Of a DNA stretch of 64,000 bases, positions 43,462-55,028 are shown piece after piece; positions within the stretch are counted from its first letter, which is position 1; each line of letters starts with the position of its first letter. The notes under the pieces are model-generated. The model searched no databases and was not told where the DNA came from. It saw only the letters and a program-made list of their open reading frames with translations. Position numbers and translations under genes: made by a program. The DNA comes from Pontibacter fetidus (lineage in GTDB: Bacteria > Bacteroidota > Bacteroidia > Cytophagales > Hymenobacteraceae). The stretch spans positions 62,001-126,000 of the forward strand of contig NZ_JAAEAA010000010.1 in the NCBI RefSeq assembly GCF_010119545.1, written 5' to 3'.

Positions 43462-46005
43462 ATGAATCATCGCTTTCTGAGCATAGTTGGCCTGGCAACG
43501 GCAATGGCATTTGCAGGCGGCTGCGCTACCCATAAAGAAGCAACCAACGCCTCAAAAAATAACAAAAGCACTAATCAGGCTGCTACGGCAAAAGGCGATG
43601 TGCCTGTCTGGGCACCCAAGCAACATGCCTTCAATCCATCCCGGACCAAAGAACATGACCTGCTGCACACTACCCTGCGCGTCAGCTTCGACTGGCAGAA
43701 ACAGCAGCTAAATGGAATAGCCGAGCTTACCTTAAAGCCATACTTTTACCCGCAGAAAACATTAGTGCTGGACGCGAAAGGCTTTGATATCCATAGTATA
43801 AACCTGATGAAAGGGTATGACGGCACACCGCTGAAGTATACTTATGATGGACAAAAGTTAACGATAGATTTAGGAAAGACTTATACCCGCGACGACAAGT
43901 ATACCATTGAGATAGACTATACCGCGAAGCCTAACGAACTGACCTCCGAAGGAAGCGATGCCATCACAGAAAACAAAGGCATATACTTTATAAACCCACT
44001 CCGCCAGGATCCCAATAAGCCAACCCAAATATGGACACAAGGGGAGACCGAAGCAAGCTCTGCCTGGTTTCCAACTATAGATGCACCTAACGAGCGCATG
44101 ACGCAGGACATCTACATCAACGTCGATAAGAAATACACCACGCTCTCTAACGGTACATTTATGTCTTCGCGCCAGAACGCAGATGGCACCAAAACCGAGC
44201 ATTGGAAACAGGAGCTGCCGCATGCCCCATATCTGGCTATGATGGCCATAGGGGAGTTTGCCGTGATAAAAGACAAATGGCGTAATCTGGAGGTTAACTA
44301 TTATGTAGAGCCAGCTTATAAAGGTACAGCCAAAAAGATCTTCGGTAATACTCCGGAAATGATGGAGTTTTTCTCTAAAAAGTTAGGTGTAAACTACCCG
44401 TGGGCAAAGTACTCGCAGGTGGTAGTGCGCGATTTTGTGTCCGGTGCAATGGAAAATACATCCGCCTCCACTTTTATGGAAGACCTGCAACTGAATGAGC
44501 GCGAACTGCTGGATAAGAACTGGGACAACATCATCGCACACGAGCTCTTTCATCAGTGGTTCGGCGATTATGTAACCACAGAGTCGTGGGCCAACCTGCC
44601 GTTAAACGAGTCTTTTGCAAACTATAGCGAGTACCTGTGGGCAGAACATAAGTTTGGCGCCGACGAAGCAGCTTACGCGCAAATGAATGAAATGAGCCAG
44701 TACCTGGAGGAAGCACAAACCAAACGGGAGCCGCTTATCCGTTATCGTTATGGTGATAGGGAAGATATGTTTGACAGTCACTCGTATGCCAAGGGTGGCC
44801 GCGTACTGCATATGCTCCGCAAGTATATCGGCGACGAAGCTTTCTTCACTTCCCTTAACCGTTACCTGACGCAGAATAAATTTACAGATGTAGAAGTAGC
44901 GGAACTGCGAATGGCTTTTGAAGAAGTGACCGGCGAGGACCTGATGTGGTTCTTTGACCAATGGTTTATGAAGCCTGGTCATCCGGAACTTAAAGTAGCA
45001 CATACCTACCAGAATGGCCAACTCAGCATACAGGTACAACAGTTGCAGGACACGACCTATATGCCTGTTTACCGCTTACCACTTAAAGTAGCAGTCTGGA
45101 CTGGTGGTAAAAGAACAGAACACCCAATCGAGATCACAAAAGCTTCGCAGACGTTTTCCATTCCGGTAGCAGCACAGCCACAACTGGTTCTATTTGATGG
45201 TGATCAGCAACTGTTGGGCGTAATAGAGCATGAAAAATCAGCAGAAGAACTACGCTATCAGTTTTACAACAGCAAGCAGATGCTGGCAAAGTATGAGGCG
45301 CTAAGCAAACTAGGCGAGAACCCGACAGCAGAACTAAAGGTGATACAGGATGCGCTGAAAGATGATTTCTGGTTTATCCGGAGTATAGCTTTGAATGCGC
45401 TGGCAGATGTAAAGCCCGATGCCAACCCGGCTATAGTTGCGCAGGTCGAGCAAATGGCCAGACAAGATAAGAAAGGCTCGGTAAAAGCGGATGCTATACT
45501 TACACTGGCAGGCTGGGGAACGGATAAGTATAAAAGCATATATGATGTAGCCCTGAAAGACAGCTCTTACCAGGTAGTGGCTGCAGGTATAATTGCGTAT
45601 GCTGGCACCGGAGCTGAAGATGCCAAGCAGAAGTTAAGTAAGTTTGAGAAAGAGGATAACGAAGAAGTAACTATAGCATTATCTTCTTTCTATGCCTTGC
45701 AGGGCGGACCCGAAAAGTATAACTGGTTTGTTGATAAGATAAAGACAAGCAAAAGCAGCGGCAAGTATTACATATTGCAAAGCTTCGGGGCATACCTGGC
45801 AAGCAATAACAGCACAAACACCCCTGAAACTATAGACTTGTTAACTGATATAGCACAAAATAATAACCTGTATTATGTGCGCATGGCAGCCTTCCAGGCC
45901 TTAATGGTGATGTCGGACAAGCCGGAGGTGAAAGAAAGATTAGAAAAAATTAAAGCTGCTGAAAAAGATAAACGCCTGATAGAGATGTATAAACAGGCAT
46001 TGTAA
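43462..46005 (+). CDS. M1-family aminopeptidase, lipoprotein
   Basis: Start ATG at 43462 gives 847 aa; the frame extends upstream only by a TTG codon that would add nine residues before the signal. The signal has a lipobox ending AGGC. The M1 domain contains GAMENTSAS (the GAMEN exopeptidase motif) near residue 330, and the zinc site HELFHQWFGD (HExxH) near 359 with the third ligand in NESFANY 19 residues later. The C-terminal part (residues about 590-847) consists of helical HEAT-like repeats. It trims amino acids from peptide N-termini at the cell envelope. It is a single gene. Confidence 0.92.
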   Translation: MNHRFLSIVGLATAMAFAGGCATHKEATNASKNNKSTNQAATAKGDVPVWAPKQHAFNPSRTKEHDLLHTTLRVSFDWQKQQLNGIAELTLKPYFYPQKTLVLDAKGFDIHSINLMKGYDGTPLKYTYDGQKLTIDLGKTYTRDDKYTIEIDYTAKPNELTSEGSDAITENKGIYFINPLRQDPNKPTQIWTQGETEASSAWFPTIDAPNERMTQDIYINVDKKYTTLSNGTFMSSRQNADGTKTEHWKQELPHAPYLAMMAIGEFAVIKDKWRNLEVNYYVEPAYKGTAKKIFGNTPEMMEFFSKKLGVNYPWAKYSQVVVRDFVSGAMENTSASTFMEDLQLNERELLDKNWDNIIAHELFHQWFGDYVTTESWANLPLNESFANYSEYLWAEHKFGADEAAYAQMNEMSQYLEEAQTKREPLIRYRYGDREDMFDSHSYAKGGRVLHMLRKYIGDEAFFTSLNRYLTQNKFTDVEVAELRMAFEEVTGEDLMWFFDQWFMKPGHPELKVAHTYQNGQLSIQVQQLQDTTYMPVYRLPLKVAVWTGGKRTEHPIEITKASQTFSIPVAAQPQLVLFDGDQQLLGVIEHEKSAEELRYQFYNSKQMLAKYEALSKLGENPTAELKVIQDALKDDFWFIRSIALNALADVKPDANPAIVAQVEQMARQDKKGSVKADAILTLAGWGTDKYKSIYDVALKDSSYQVVAAGIIAYAGTGAEDAKQKLSKFEKEDNEEVTIALSSFYALQGGPEKYNWFVDKIKTSKSSGKYYILQSFGAYLASNNSTNTPETIDLLTDIAQNNNLYYVRMAAFQALMVMSDKPEVKERLEKIKAAEKDKRLIEMYKQAL

Positions 46006-46046
46006 AATAGAAGCATCAAATTTTTTGAATTATTTTTGAATGATTA

Positions 46047-46077
46047 TTTGACTGTAATAAAAAAGCGCTTAATTTTG
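46047..46077 (+). promoter_or_regulatory. Promoter of the tRNA-Tyr/tuf cluster
   Basis: TTTG (46047-46050), 19 bp, TAATTTTG (46070-46077): a near-perfect match to the Bacteroidota consensus. The tRNA-Tyr gene starts 72 bp later. Confidence 0.75.
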
Positions 46078-46148
46078 CATCTCCTTAGAACGAACAGCGC
46101 ATCTGGCGCAAAAGTTTTAAGGAGAAAAGCTGATTAATTTTAGCGTTT

Positions 46149-46232
46149 GGGGAGATTCCAGAGCGGCCAAATGGGACGGACTGTAACTCCGTTGTTGTAA
46201 TGACTTCGCAGGTTCGAATCCTGCTCTCCCCA
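46149..46232 (+). tRNA. tRNA-Tyr (GTA)
   Basis: GGGGAGA pairs with TCTCCCC at 46225-46231. The anticodon loop reads CTGTAAC with GTA, and the long variable arm expected for tRNA-Tyr is present. Discriminator A at 46232. The 3' CCA is not encoded. Confidence 0.97.
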
Positions 46233-46239
46233 CAAACTG

Positions 46240-46298
46240 AATGATTGAGTAAATGAATGGAACGTAATTTTGTTTGCTCCTTCACTTATTCAATCATT
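46240..46298. repeat. Long inverted repeat between tRNA-Tyr and tRNA-Gly
   Basis: An 18-bp near-perfect inverted repeat (46240-46257 with 46281-46298, two mismatches) fills the 78-bp spacer. It could be an RNA processing or cleavage site for the polycistronic precursor. Confidence 0.65.
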
Positions 46299-46310
46299 TA
46301 AAGTTTTAAA

Positions 46311-46383
46311 GCGGGAGTAGCTCAGTTGGTAGAGCGATAGCCTTCCAAGCTATAGGCCGCGAGTTCGACCCTCGTCTCCCGCT
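46311..46383 (+). tRNA. tRNA-Gly (TCC)
   Basis: GCGGGAG pairs with CTCCCGC at 46376-46382. The anticodon loop CTTCCAA shows TCC. D-loop GTTGGTAGAGC and T-loop GTTCGA are standard. Discriminator T. Confidence 0.97.
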
Positions 46384-46483
46384 CAATAGAACAGATTTTA
46401 AATCTTACGGGTTTTTGCAGGAAGGAATTTCATGTATATGGATTTCCTTTTTAGTATAACTTAAGATTTAGGAAAGTGTAAAA

Positions 46484-46555
46484 GCCGACGTAGCTCAGGG
46501 GTAGAGTACTTCCTTGGTAAGGAAGGGGTCGTGGGTTCAATTCCCATCGTTGGCT
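46484..46555 (+). tRNA. tRNA-Thr (GGT)
   Basis: GCCGACG pairs with CGTTGGC at 46548-46554 with one G-T pair. The anticodon loop CTTGGTAA shows GGT, and the T-arm is GTGGGTTCAATTCCCAT. It lies directly upstream of tuf, the usual order in Bacteroidota. Confidence 0.97.
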
Positions 46556-46623
46556 CTAAGTCTGTTCGTGTTAAAGAGCACAACTTAAACTTAAACGTTT
46601 TAACCTTAATTTTATATCATACA

Positions 46624-47811
<1,188 letters not shown>

Positions 47812-47825
47812 TTATACTTAAGCAG

Positions 47826-47865
47826 CCCGTTCCTGATAATAAAATTGGGAACGGGTTTGTTTTTA
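47826..47865 (+). terminator. Terminator after tuf
   Basis: CCCGTTCC/GGAACGGG stem (47826-47833 with 47848-47855), followed by a T run. It separates tuf from the tRNA-Trp promoter, which overlaps its 3' end. Confidence 0.8.
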
Positions 47866-47886
47866 AAAAACAATTGAATAAATTTG
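47856..47886 (+). promoter_or_regulatory. Promoter of tRNA-Trp/secE/nusG
   Basis: TTTG (47856-47859), 19 bp, TAAATTTG (47879-47886). The -33 element sits in the T run of the tuf terminator. The tRNA starts 32 bp later. Confidence 0.65.
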
Positions 47887-47918
47887 CACTCCATTTCAAT
47901 AATGAAGTGCATTTTTTT

Positions 47919-47991
47919 ACGGGTGTAGCTCAATTGGTAGAGTAGTGGTCTCCAAAACCATTGGCTGGGAGTTCGAGTCTCTCCACCCGTG
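47919..47991 (+). tRNA. tRNA-Trp (CCA)
   Basis: ACGGGTG pairs with CACCCGT at 47984-47990. The anticodon loop CTCCAAA shows CCA. Discriminator G. It lies 29 bp before secE in the usual tRNA-Trp-secE-nusG order. Confidence 0.97.
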
Positions 47992-48020
47992 CAAGTTTAA
48001 TAACTCAGGCATTTAATACG

Positions 48021-48212
48021 ATGAGCAACGTTAAAGACTACATAAACGGAACGGTAGAAGAAATGAGAGACAAAGTCTCTTGGCCTACCTTTAAAGAGTT
48101 ACAGAATAGCTCTGTGCTGGTATTGATAGGTTCTTTAGTTTTTGCTCTAGTAGTAGGTGCAATGGACTTTGTTTTTGATTCATCGCTAACATGGTTCTAC
48201 AACCAGTTTTAA
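48021..48212 (+). CDS. secE: Preprotein translocase subunit SecE
   Basis: SecE clamps the SecYEG channel in the inner membrane. ATG at 48021 gives 63 aa, a single-helix short form typical of most bacteria. An amphipathic region with RDKVSWPTFKELQ is followed by one transmembrane helix (SVLVLIGSLVFALVVGAMDF). The longer frame reaching upstream overlaps tRNA-Trp. nusG follows after 9 bp. Confidence 0.96.
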   Translation: MSNVKDYINGTVEEMRDKVSWPTFKELQNSSVLVLIGSLVFALVVGAMDFVFDSSLTWFYNQF

Positions 48213-48221
48213 TAAGAAGCA

Positions 48222-48779
48222 ATGGCTGATTTAAAATGGTATGTAGTACGCGCCGTTAGTGGGCAGGAGAAAAAAGCAAAAGCATATCTCGAAAACGAGA
48301 TATTACGCCACAACCTGGGTGAGTATGTGCCGCAAGTTTTGATACCTGCTGAGAAGGTGTATGAAATGCGTGGTGGTAAAAAAAGAATCAGAGAAAGAAA
48401 TTTCTTTCCTGGTTATGTACTTGTAAATGCTGACCTAAGCCACGGCGAGGCGGAACACCTGATTATCAGTACGCCAGGTGTTATTGGTTTCCTTGGTTCG
48501 GGTACAGGAGATGCAAGCAAAAAGCCAGTTCCACTTCGTCCGGGAGAAGTAAACAGAATACTGGGTACTGTAGACGAAGCCGAAGAGCAAGCTGAAATAC
48601 TGGATACACCATTTATAGTTGGAGAAACTGTAAAAGTAATGGATGGTCCGTTCAGCGGCTTCTCAGGTACTGTGGAAGAGGTGTTTGAAGAGCGTAAGAA
48701 GCTTAATGTTATGGTGAAAATATTCGGAAGAAATACACCAGTTGAGCTGAATTACATGCAAGTAGAAAAAGAATCGTAG
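48222..48779 (+). CDS. nusG: Transcription elongation/antitermination factor NusG
   Basis: The 185-aa protein has the NGN domain (LKWYVVRAVSGQEKKAKAYLE at the start, RNFFPGYVLVNADL, TPGVIGFLG) and a C-terminal KOW domain (GETVKVMDGPFSGFSGTVEEV). NusG binds RNA polymerase and links it with Rho or ribosomes. It lies between secE and rplK, 9-10 bp from both, in one transcript. Confidence 0.98.
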   Translation: MADLKWYVVRAVSGQEKKAKAYLENEILRHNLGEYVPQVLIPAEKVYEMRGGKKRIRERNFFPGYVLVNADLSHGEAEHLIISTPGVIGFLGSGTGDASKKPVPLRPGEVNRILGTVDEAEEQAEILDTPFIVGETVKVMDGPFSGFSGTVEEVFEERKKLNVMVKIFGRNTPVELNYMQVEKES

Positions 48780-48789
48780 TAAATAAATA

Positions 48790-49233
48790 ATGGCAAAGGA
48801 AATTAAAGGTTATCTGAAACTTCAGATAAAGGGAGGTGCCGCGAATCCATCGCCACCGGTTGGACCTGCACTTGGTTCTAAAGGTCTAAACATCATGGAA
48901 TTCTGTAAGCAGTTTAATGCCAGAACCCAGGATAAACCAGGCCAGGTGTTACCAGTATTGATTACAATGTACGCAGATAAGTCCTTCGACTTCGTTGTTA
49001 AGACGCCACCTGCTCCTGTATTGTTAATGGATGCTGCTAAAATTAAGGGAGGTTCAAAAGAGCCAAACCGTAACAAAGTAGGTTCAGTTACTTGGGACCA
49101 GGTAAAGGAGATCGCAGAATTGAAAATGCCTGATCTGAATGCATTCAAACTGGAGTCTGCCATGAGAATGGTAGCAGGTACAGCGAGAAGCATGGGTATT
49201 ACAGTTTCTGGTACTGCTCCGTGGAAAGAATAA
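48790..49233 (+). CDS. rplK: 50S ribosomal protein L11
   Basis: The 147-aa protein binds the GTPase centre of 23S rRNA. It starts with [28 protein letters not shown] and has the [12 protein letters not shown] and [11 protein letters not shown] blocks of L11. Full length. It lies 10 bp after nusG and 16 bp before rplA. Confidence 0.98.
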   Translation: MAKEIKGYLKLQIKGGAANPSPPVGPALGSKGLNIMEFCKQFNARTQDKPGQVLPVLITMYADKSFDFVVKTPPAPVLLMDAAKIKGGSKEPNRNKVGSVTWDQVKEIAELKMPDLNAFKLESAMRMVAGTARSMGITVSGTAPWKE

Positions 49234-49249
49234 TAACAGTTAGAGGATA

Positions 49250-49942
49250 ATGGCGAAGATATCAAAAAATAGGAAAGCGGCCTTAGCTAAGGCTGACCTA
49301 ACAAAAGAGTATTCTTTGACAGATGCAGCCTCAGTTGTAAAAGATATCACTTTTACAAAGTTTGATGCTTCTGTTGATATAGATGTACGCTTAGGAGTTG
49401 ACCCTCGCAAGGCAGACCAGATGGTACGTGGTATAGTTACCCTTCCGCATGGTACTGGTAAAGAGGTTAGAGTGCTGGCACTAGTAACACCTGACAAAGA
49501 GCAGGAAGCGAAAGATGCAGGTGCTGATTTTGTAGGTCTTGATGACTATATTCAGAAGATCGAAAAAGGCTGGACAGATGTGGATGTGATTATCACTATG
49601 CCTGCTGTAATGGCTAAAGTTGGTCGTTTAGGTAGAGTATTAGGTCCTCGTAACCTGATGCCAAACCCTAAGTCTGGCACAGTTACTCAGGATGTAGCGA
49701 AAGCTGTAAAAGAAGTAAAAGCAGGTAAGATCGACTTCAAAGTTGACAAGACTGGTATCATTCACACAAGTGTTGGTAAAGTGTCTTTCACACCAGAGCA
49801 GATCGCTGCAAACGCTGCAGAAGTAATTGCTACACTCAACCGTCTGAAGCCATCTTCAGCGAAAGGAACTTACATAAAGAGCATAACATTGTCTAGCACA
49901 ATGAGCCCGGCCGTAATTGTTGATAAGAACGCAACTATCTAA
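49250..49942 (+). CDS. rplA: 50S ribosomal protein L1
   Basis: The 230-aa protein forms the L1 stalk and in many bacteria represses its own operon. Family blocks include [36 protein letters not shown] and [19 protein letters not shown]. Full length. No obvious L1 binding mimic was seen in the leader. It is followed after 4 bp by rplJ. Confidence 0.98.
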   Translation: MAKISKNRKAALAKADLTKEYSLTDAASVVKDITFTKFDASVDIDVRLGVDPRKADQMVRGIVTLPHGTGKEVRVLALVTPDKEQEAKDAGADFVGLDDYIQKIEKGWTDVDVIITMPAVMAKVGRLGRVLGPRNLMPNPKSGTVTQDVAKAVKEVKAGKIDFKVDKTGIIHTSVGKVSFTPEQIAANAAEVIATLNRLKPSSAKGTYIKSITLSSTMSPAVIVDKNATI

Positions 49943-49946
49943 GAAA

Positions 49947-50471
49947 ATGACCAGGGAAGAAAAAGAGATAATTGTACAAGACCTGAGCGAAAAGTTAGCA
50001 AACACTAGCTATTTCTATATCACTGATGCTTCTACTATGACAGTTGCAAGTATCAACCAATTCAGGAGAATGGCTTTCGATAGAGGCCTGGAATACAAAG
50101 TTTACAAGAACACATTAATTAAGAAAGCTTTAGATACTTTGGACGCTGATACATCTGCACTTGCAGAAGTATTAAAAGGTTCTTCAGGTATCCTGTTTTC
50201 TACTGAGTCAGGCAATGCTCCGGCAAAGCTTATCAAAGACTTTAGGAAAAAAGGTCACACGCTTCCACTTTTAAAGGGTGCCTTTATTGATAGCGGTATT
50301 TATGTTGGCGAAAACCAGCTAGATACATTATCAACAATCAAGTCTAAGTTTGAGCTGATCGCTGATGTAATTGCATTACTTCAGTCTCCTGCTAAGAATG
50401 TTATTTCTGGCCTTCAGGGTGGTGGTAACAAACTTGCCGGAATTCTTAAAACTCTATCTGAAAAAGAATAA
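49947..50471 (+). CDS. rplJ: 50S ribosomal protein L10
   Basis: ATG at 49947 gives 174 aa; the open frame upstream (49917) overlaps rplA and is not used. L10 holds the L7/L12 stalk. Family blocks: REEKEIIVQDLSEKLANTSYF at the N-terminus, RRMAFDRGLEYKVYKNTLIKKA, and the C-terminal LPLLKGAF...LQGGGNKLAGILKTL region. The spacer before it is too short (4 bp) for a separate L10 leader. rplL follows after 45 bp. Confidence 0.98.
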   Translation: MTREEKEIIVQDLSEKLANTSYFYITDASTMTVASINQFRRMAFDRGLEYKVYKNTLIKKALDTLDADTSALAEVLKGSSGILFSTESGNAPAKLIKDFRKKGHTLPLLKGAFIDSGIYVGENQLDTLSTIKSKFELIADVIALLQSPAKNVISGLQGGGNKLAGILKTLSEKE

Positions 50472-50516
50472 TTTTTTAAAAACGTAATCAATAAGTAACT
50501 TTTAATTTCAATAAAA

Positions 50517-50897
50517 ATGGCAGATTTAAAAGCATTCGCTGAGCAGTTAGTAAACTTAACTGTGAAAGAAGTTAACGAACTAGCTACAATCCTTAAGGAC
50601 GAATACGGTATCGAGCCAGCTGCTGCTGCTCCAGTAATGGTTGCTGGTGGTGGTGCTGCTGAAGGTGGAGCTGCTGCAGAAGAAAAAACTTCTTTTGACG
50701 TAATCCTTAAATCAGCAGGTGCATCTAAACTAGCAGTTGTTAAACTTGTTAAAGAACTTACAGGTCTTGGCCTGAAAGAAGCTAAAGAAGTAGTTGATGC
50801 TGCTCCGAAGCCTCTTAAAGAAGGTGTAGCTAAAGACGAAGCAGAATCACTGAAGAAAGCTTTAGAAGAAGCTGGTGCTGAAGTGGAGATCAAATAA
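50517..50897 (+). CDS. rplL: 50S ribosomal protein L7/L12
   Basis: The 126-aa protein has the N-terminal dimer domain ([23 protein letters not shown]), an Ala/Gly-rich hinge (residues about 38-55) and the C-terminal factor-binding domain ([36 protein letters not shown]). It forms the flexible stalk that recruits EF-Tu and EF-G. It is followed by attenuator-like hairpins before rpoB. Confidence 0.99.
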   Translation: MADLKAFAEQLVNLTVKEVNELATILKDEYGIEPAAAAPVMVAGGGAAEGGAAAEEKTSFDVILKSAGASKLAVVKLVKELTGLGLKEAKEVVDAAPKPLKEGVAKDEAESLKKALEEAGAEVEIK

Positions 50898-50920
50898 TCT
50901 CACTTTATCAACATATCGAG

Positions 50921-50992
50921 AACAGGTAGACCTGGCGGATTAGTCAGGTCTTTTCCTGTTTGTATACGGATTCAAATATGAATCCTTTTTTT
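50921..50992 (+). terminator. Attenuator-like hairpins between rplL and rpoB
   Basis: A nested hairpin (AACAGG/CCTGTT at 50921-50960 enclosing GACCTG/CAGGTC) is followed by GGATTCA/TGAATCC (50968-50985) with a T7 run at 50986-50992. The second has the shape of an intrinsic terminator, so it should cut the number of RNA polymerases entering rpoB, as the E. coli rplL-rpoB attenuator does. It is probably only partly efficient. Confidence 0.75.
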
Positions 50993-51007
50993 GCCAATAG
51001 CTAAGCG

Positions 51008-51015
51008 TAGCTTTG
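51008..51015 (+). promoter_or_regulatory. Possible -7 element upstream of rpoB
   Basis: TAGCTTTG fits TAnnTTTG, 34 bp before the rpoB ATG. A TTTG at 50990-50993 is only 14 bp away instead of about 19, so this may be a weak internal promoter or chance. Confidence 0.3.
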
Positions 51016-51049
51016 GTAGCTCGGAACTTATTGTAAACGTTAAATTTCC

Positions 51050-54000
51050 ATGGCCTTGGCTAAGAATAAAACGACAGAGCGTATAAATTTTGCCTCTATC
51101 ACTCCGGTAATAGACTATCCTGACTTCTTAGATGTTCAGTTACAGTCGTTCCGTGACTTCTTTCAGTTGGAAACAGCAGCTGAAAATAGAGCACAGGAAG
51201 GTTTGTTCAAAGTATTTGCTGAGAACTTCCCGATCTCCGATTCGCGTGAGAACTTCGTTCTGGAGTTCATTGACTATCACGTTGATCCCCCTAAATATTC
51301 TGTAGATGAAAGTATTGACAGAGGATTAACTTATTCTGTTCCACTTAAAGCTAAACTTCGTCTTATCTGTAATGATGAGGATAACGAGGACTTTGAGACG
51401 ATCGAGCAGGAAGTTTTCCTGGGTAATATACCATACATGACTGAGAAAGGCTCCTTTGTTATCAATGGGGCTGAACGTGTTATAGTATCTCAGTTGCACA
51501 GATCTCCAGGTGTATTCTTTGCTCAGAGCAAGCATACTAACGGTACTAAACTATATTCTGCCAGAATTATTCCTTTTAAAGGTTCTTGGGTTGAATTCGC
51601 AACAGACGTTAATAACGTAATGTATGCATATATCGACCGTAAGAAGAAGTTCCCGGTAACAACACTTCTACGTGCCATAGGCTACGGAACAGACAAGGAT
51701 ATACTTGACCTGTTCGGTTTATCGGAAGAAGTGCCTGCGAACAAAACAAACCTTAAAAATGCGGTTGGTAGAAAGTTAGCTGCCCGTGTATTAAAGACAT
51801 GGACAGAAGACTTTGTAGATGAAGATACTGGTGAAGTAGTTTCTATTGACCGTAACGAGGTATTACTGGAGCGTGATTCTGAGATAACGGCAGATGATAT
51901 CAATGTTATAGTTGACTCAGGTGTTAAGTCAGTTGTGTTACACCGTGAGAATGTAAACATTGCTGATTACGCCATCATCTATAATACACTCCAGAAAGAT
52001 AACTCAAACTCAGAGCAGGAAGCAGTAGAGCAGATCTACCGTCAGTTGCGTAACACTGAAGCGCCAGACGTAGAGACAGCCCGTGATATTATCCAGAAGC
52101 TATTCTTCTCTGATAAGCGTTATGACCTAGGCGAAGTTGGACGTTACAGAATCAACAAAAAGCTAGGTAAAGATACTAACTGGGAAGCGAAGGTATTAAC
52201 GAATGACGATATCGTTCTGATCGTTAAGTATCTGATCGGCTTGATCAACTCGAGAGCGGTAGTGGATGATATTGACCACTTGAGTAACCGTCGTGTAAGA
52301 ACAGTAGGTGAGCAGTTATATGCACAATTTGGTGTAGGTCTGGCACGTATGGCCAGAACCATCAAAGAGCGTATGAACGTTCGAGATAACGAAGACTTCA
52401 AGCCGGTTGATCTGATCAACGCGCGTACACTTTCTTCTGTGATCAACTCGTTCTTCGGTACAAACCAGCTTTCTCAGTTCATGGACCAGACGAACCCGCT
52501 GGCAGAGGTGACGCATAAGCGTCGAGTATCTGCACTGGGGCCAGGTGGTCTTTCTAGAGAGCGTGCCGGTTTCGAGGTACGTGACGTTCACTATACACAC
52601 TACGGTCGCCTTTGTACTATCGAGACTCCTGAAGGTCCGAACATTGGTCTGATCTCTTCACTATGCGTTCATGCCCGAGTAAACCACATGGGCTTTATCG
52701 AAACACCTTATCGTAAGGTAGTTGACGGTATAGTTAACGTGGCCGGTGAAGTAGAATACCTGACTGCTGAGGAAGAAGATACGCACCACATTGCTCAGGC
52801 TAACGCTGTGATCGATGAGAAAGGTAACTTCATCAACGATAGAGTAAAAGGTAGATTCGAAGGTGACTTCCCAGTAGAGGAACCATCTACTTATACATAC
52901 ATGGACATCGCGCCAAACCAGATTGTTTCTGTAGCGGCTTCAATGATTCCATTCCTTGAGCACGATGATGCTAACCGTGCCCTGATGGGTTCGAATATGC
53001 AGCGCCAGGCAGTTCCACTTCTGAAGCCACAGGCTCCTATAGTTGGTACAGGTCTGGAAGGAAGAGCAGCCATTGACTCAAGAGCGCTGGTTATAGCTGA
53101 AGGCGACGGTGTAATTGATTTCGTAGACTCAACTAAGATCGTTGTTAAATACGACCTTACCGATGAAGAGAAACTGGTTTCATTCGATGCTGAATATGTA
53201 ACTTATAAACTGATCAAATTCCGCAGAACTAACCAGGACACATGCATCAACCTGACTCCTCTTGTGAGAACAGGCCAGCGTGTAACTAAAGGTCAGCCAT
53301 TGTGCGAAGGTTATGCAACTAACGATGGTGAACTAGCACTAGGCCGTAACTTACAGGTTGCGTTCATGCCTTGGCAAGGTTATAACTTTGAGGATGCGAT
53401 CGTTATTTCTGAAAAAGTAGTACGCGATGACGTATTTACTTCTATTCACATTGAGGAGTTTGAACTGGAAGTTCGTGAAACGAAACGTGGTGAAGAAGAA
53501 TTAACTTCTGAGATACCGAACGTTAGCGAAGAGGCAGTTCGTAACCTGGATGAGAATGGTATCATCAGAATAGGTGCTGAAGTTAAAGAAGGAGACATTC
53601 TGATTGGTAAGATCACTCCTAAAGGGGAAACTGATCCGACTCCAGAAGAAAAACTTCTTCGTGCCATCTTCGGTGATAAAGCCGGTGATGTGAAAGATGC
53701 TTCGCTTAAGGCGCCTCCATCACTGAATGGTGTTGTTATTGAAACTAAGTTGTTCTCTCGTCCTAAGAAGGATAAAAACCTTAGAGCAAAATCTAAGAAA
53801 GAGGTTGAAGAACTTAAGGTTAAATATTCAAGAGACCTAATCGCTATTAAAAATGTAATGGTTGATAAACTAGTTGACTTACTGGAAGGTAAGACGACAC
53901 AGGGTATCAAGCACAAGTTTGGCGATGAGATCTTAACAAAAGGTTCTAAGTTCAGCAGAAAGAACATCGTAGAAGCTTTATTCCCTGAGAAGAATCCTTA

Positions 54001-54928
54001 CAAGGATGAAAGCAACTATGCCGTTCCGGAAGAAGTGAATATGTTCAAGGATCTGATCCTTGAGAACTGGACAAGCGACGAAAAAACCAACAACATGCTA
54101 TTGGAGTTGGTGAAGAACTATACCAAGCGTCGTAATATCATTTCAGCACACTTTAAGCGTGAACGTTTCACACTGGAAGTAGGAGATGAGTTACCGGCAG
54201 GTATCGTGCAACTGGCTAAAGTTTACATCGCGAAGAAGCGCAAGCTGAAAGTAGGTGATAAGATGGCTGGTCGTCACGGTAACAAAGGTATAGTTGCCCG
54301 TATCGTTCGCGACGAAGATATGCCATTCCTGGAAGATGGAACTCCGATGGACATTGTGCTTAACCCGCTTGGTGTACCTTCGAGGATGAACATCGGTCAG
54401 ATCTATGAAACTGTACTTGGATGGGCTGGTTTAAGATTAGGTCGTAAATACGCGACTCCAATCTTCGACGGTGCTTCAGAAGAGCAGGTTTCTGCCGAGT
54501 TGACAGAAGCAGGGCTGCCAAGATTTGGTAGAACTTATCTATTCGATGGTTTGTCTGGTGATAGATTCGACCAGCCGGTAACAGTGGGTGTAATCTACAT
54601 GCTGAAACTAGGTCACTTAGTTGATGATAAGATGCACGCTCGTTCTATCGGACCATACTCATTGATTACGCAGCAGCCATTGGGTGGTAAAGCCCAGTTT
54701 GGTGGTCAGCGTTTCGGTGAGATGGAGGTGTGGGCACTGGAAGCCTTCGGTGCTTCTAACGTGCTGCAGGAAATACTTACAGTTAAATCGGATGACGTTA
54801 TCGGCCGTGCGAAAGCTTATGAAGCGATTGTAAAAGGCGATGTGTTGCCAAAACCAAATATCCCGGAATCATTCAACGTATTGATTCACGAATTAAGAGG
54901 TCTGGCATTAGAGATAACGTTGGAGTAA
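51050..54928 (+). CDS. rpoB: RNA polymerase beta subunit
   Basis: The 1292-aa protein is full length for Bacteroidota. The rifampicin region reads [18 protein letters not shown] and then [16 protein letters not shown], with the residues that keep the enzyme sensitive (Q/D/H/S positions unchanged). Catalytic-site blocks include [17 protein letters not shown] near the C-terminus and [12 protein letters not shown]. It has several Ile-Val pairs coded ATA-GTT. It is followed by rpoC after 100 bp. Confidence 0.99.
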   Translation: MALAKNKTTERINFASITPVIDYPDFLDVQLQSFRDFFQLETAAENRAQEGLFKVFAENFPISDSRENFVLEFIDYHVDPPKYSVDESIDRGLTYSVPLKAKLRLICNDEDNEDFETIEQEVFLGNIPYMTEKGSFVINGAERVIVSQLHRSPGVFFAQSKHTNGTKLYSARIIPFKGSWVEFATDVNNVMYAYIDRKKKFPVTTLLRAIGYGTDKDILDLFGLSEEVPANKTNLKNAVGRKLAARVLKTWTEDFVDEDTGEVVSIDRNEVLLERDSEITADDINVIVDSGVKSVVLHRENVNIADYAIIYNTLQKDNSNSEQEAVEQIYRQLRNTEAPDVETARDIIQKLFFSDKRYDLGEVGRYRINKKLGKDTNWEAKVLTNDDIVLIVKYLIGLINSRAVVDDIDHLSNRRVRTVGEQLYAQFGVGLARMARTIKERMNVRDNEDFKPVDLINARTLSSVINSFFGTNQLSQFMDQTNPLAEVTHKRRVSALGPGGLSRERAGFEVRDVHYTHYGRLCTIETPEGPNIGLISSLCVHARVNHMGFIETPYRKVVDGIVNVAGEVEYLTAEEEDTHHIAQANAVIDEKGNFINDRVKGRFEGDFPVEEPSTYTYMDIAPNQIVSVAASMIPFLEHDDANRALMGSNMQRQAVPLLKPQAPIVGTGLEGRAAIDSRALVIAEGDGVIDFVDSTKIVVKYDLTDEEKLVSFDAEYVTYKLIKFRRTNQDTCINLTPLVRTGQRVTKGQPLCEGYATNDGELALGRNLQVAFMPWQGYNFEDAIVISEKVVRDDVFTSIHIEEFELEVRETKRGEEELTSEIPNVSEEAVRNLDENGIIRIGAEVKEGDILIGKITPKGETDPTPEEKLLRAIFGDKAGDVKDASLKAPPSLNGVVIETKLFSRPKKDKNLRAKSKKEVEELKVKYSRDLIAIKNVMVDKLVDLLEGKTTQGIKHKFGDEILTKGSKFSRKNIVEALFPEKNPYKDESNYAVPEEVNMFKDLILENWTSDEKTNNMLLELVKNYTKRRNIISAHFKRERFTLEVGDELPAGIVQLAKVYIAKKRKLKVGDKMAGRHGNKGIVARIVRDEDMPFLEDGTPMDIVLNPLGVPSRMNIGQIYETVLGWAGLRLGRKYATPIFDGASEEQVSAELTEAGLPRFGRTYLFDGLSGDRFDQPVTVGVIYMLKLGHLVDDKMHARSIGPYSLITQQPLGGKAQFGGQRFGEMEVWALEAFGASNVLQEILTVKSDDVIGRAKAYEAIVKGDVLPKPNIPESFNVLIHELRGLALEITLE

Positions 54929-55028
54929 TAAAGTACAGGCGCTCTGGAGAAATCCGGAGCGCTTAACTTACTTTATAAAAACGCATAGCTGTAAAGCAAA
55001 TAAGTTGTATCGATATTATTAGAATAAT

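Noticed and set aside
46531-46623. Upstream extension of tuf into tRNA-Thr
   Set aside because: It overlaps the tRNA gene, and the normal EF-Tu N-terminus begins at 46624.
47961-48020. Upstream extension of secE into tRNA-Trp
   Set aside because: It overlaps the tRNA gene; ATG 48021 fits the family.
49943-49946. Separate L10 leader between rplA and rplJ
   Set aside because: The gap is 4 bp, too short for such an element.
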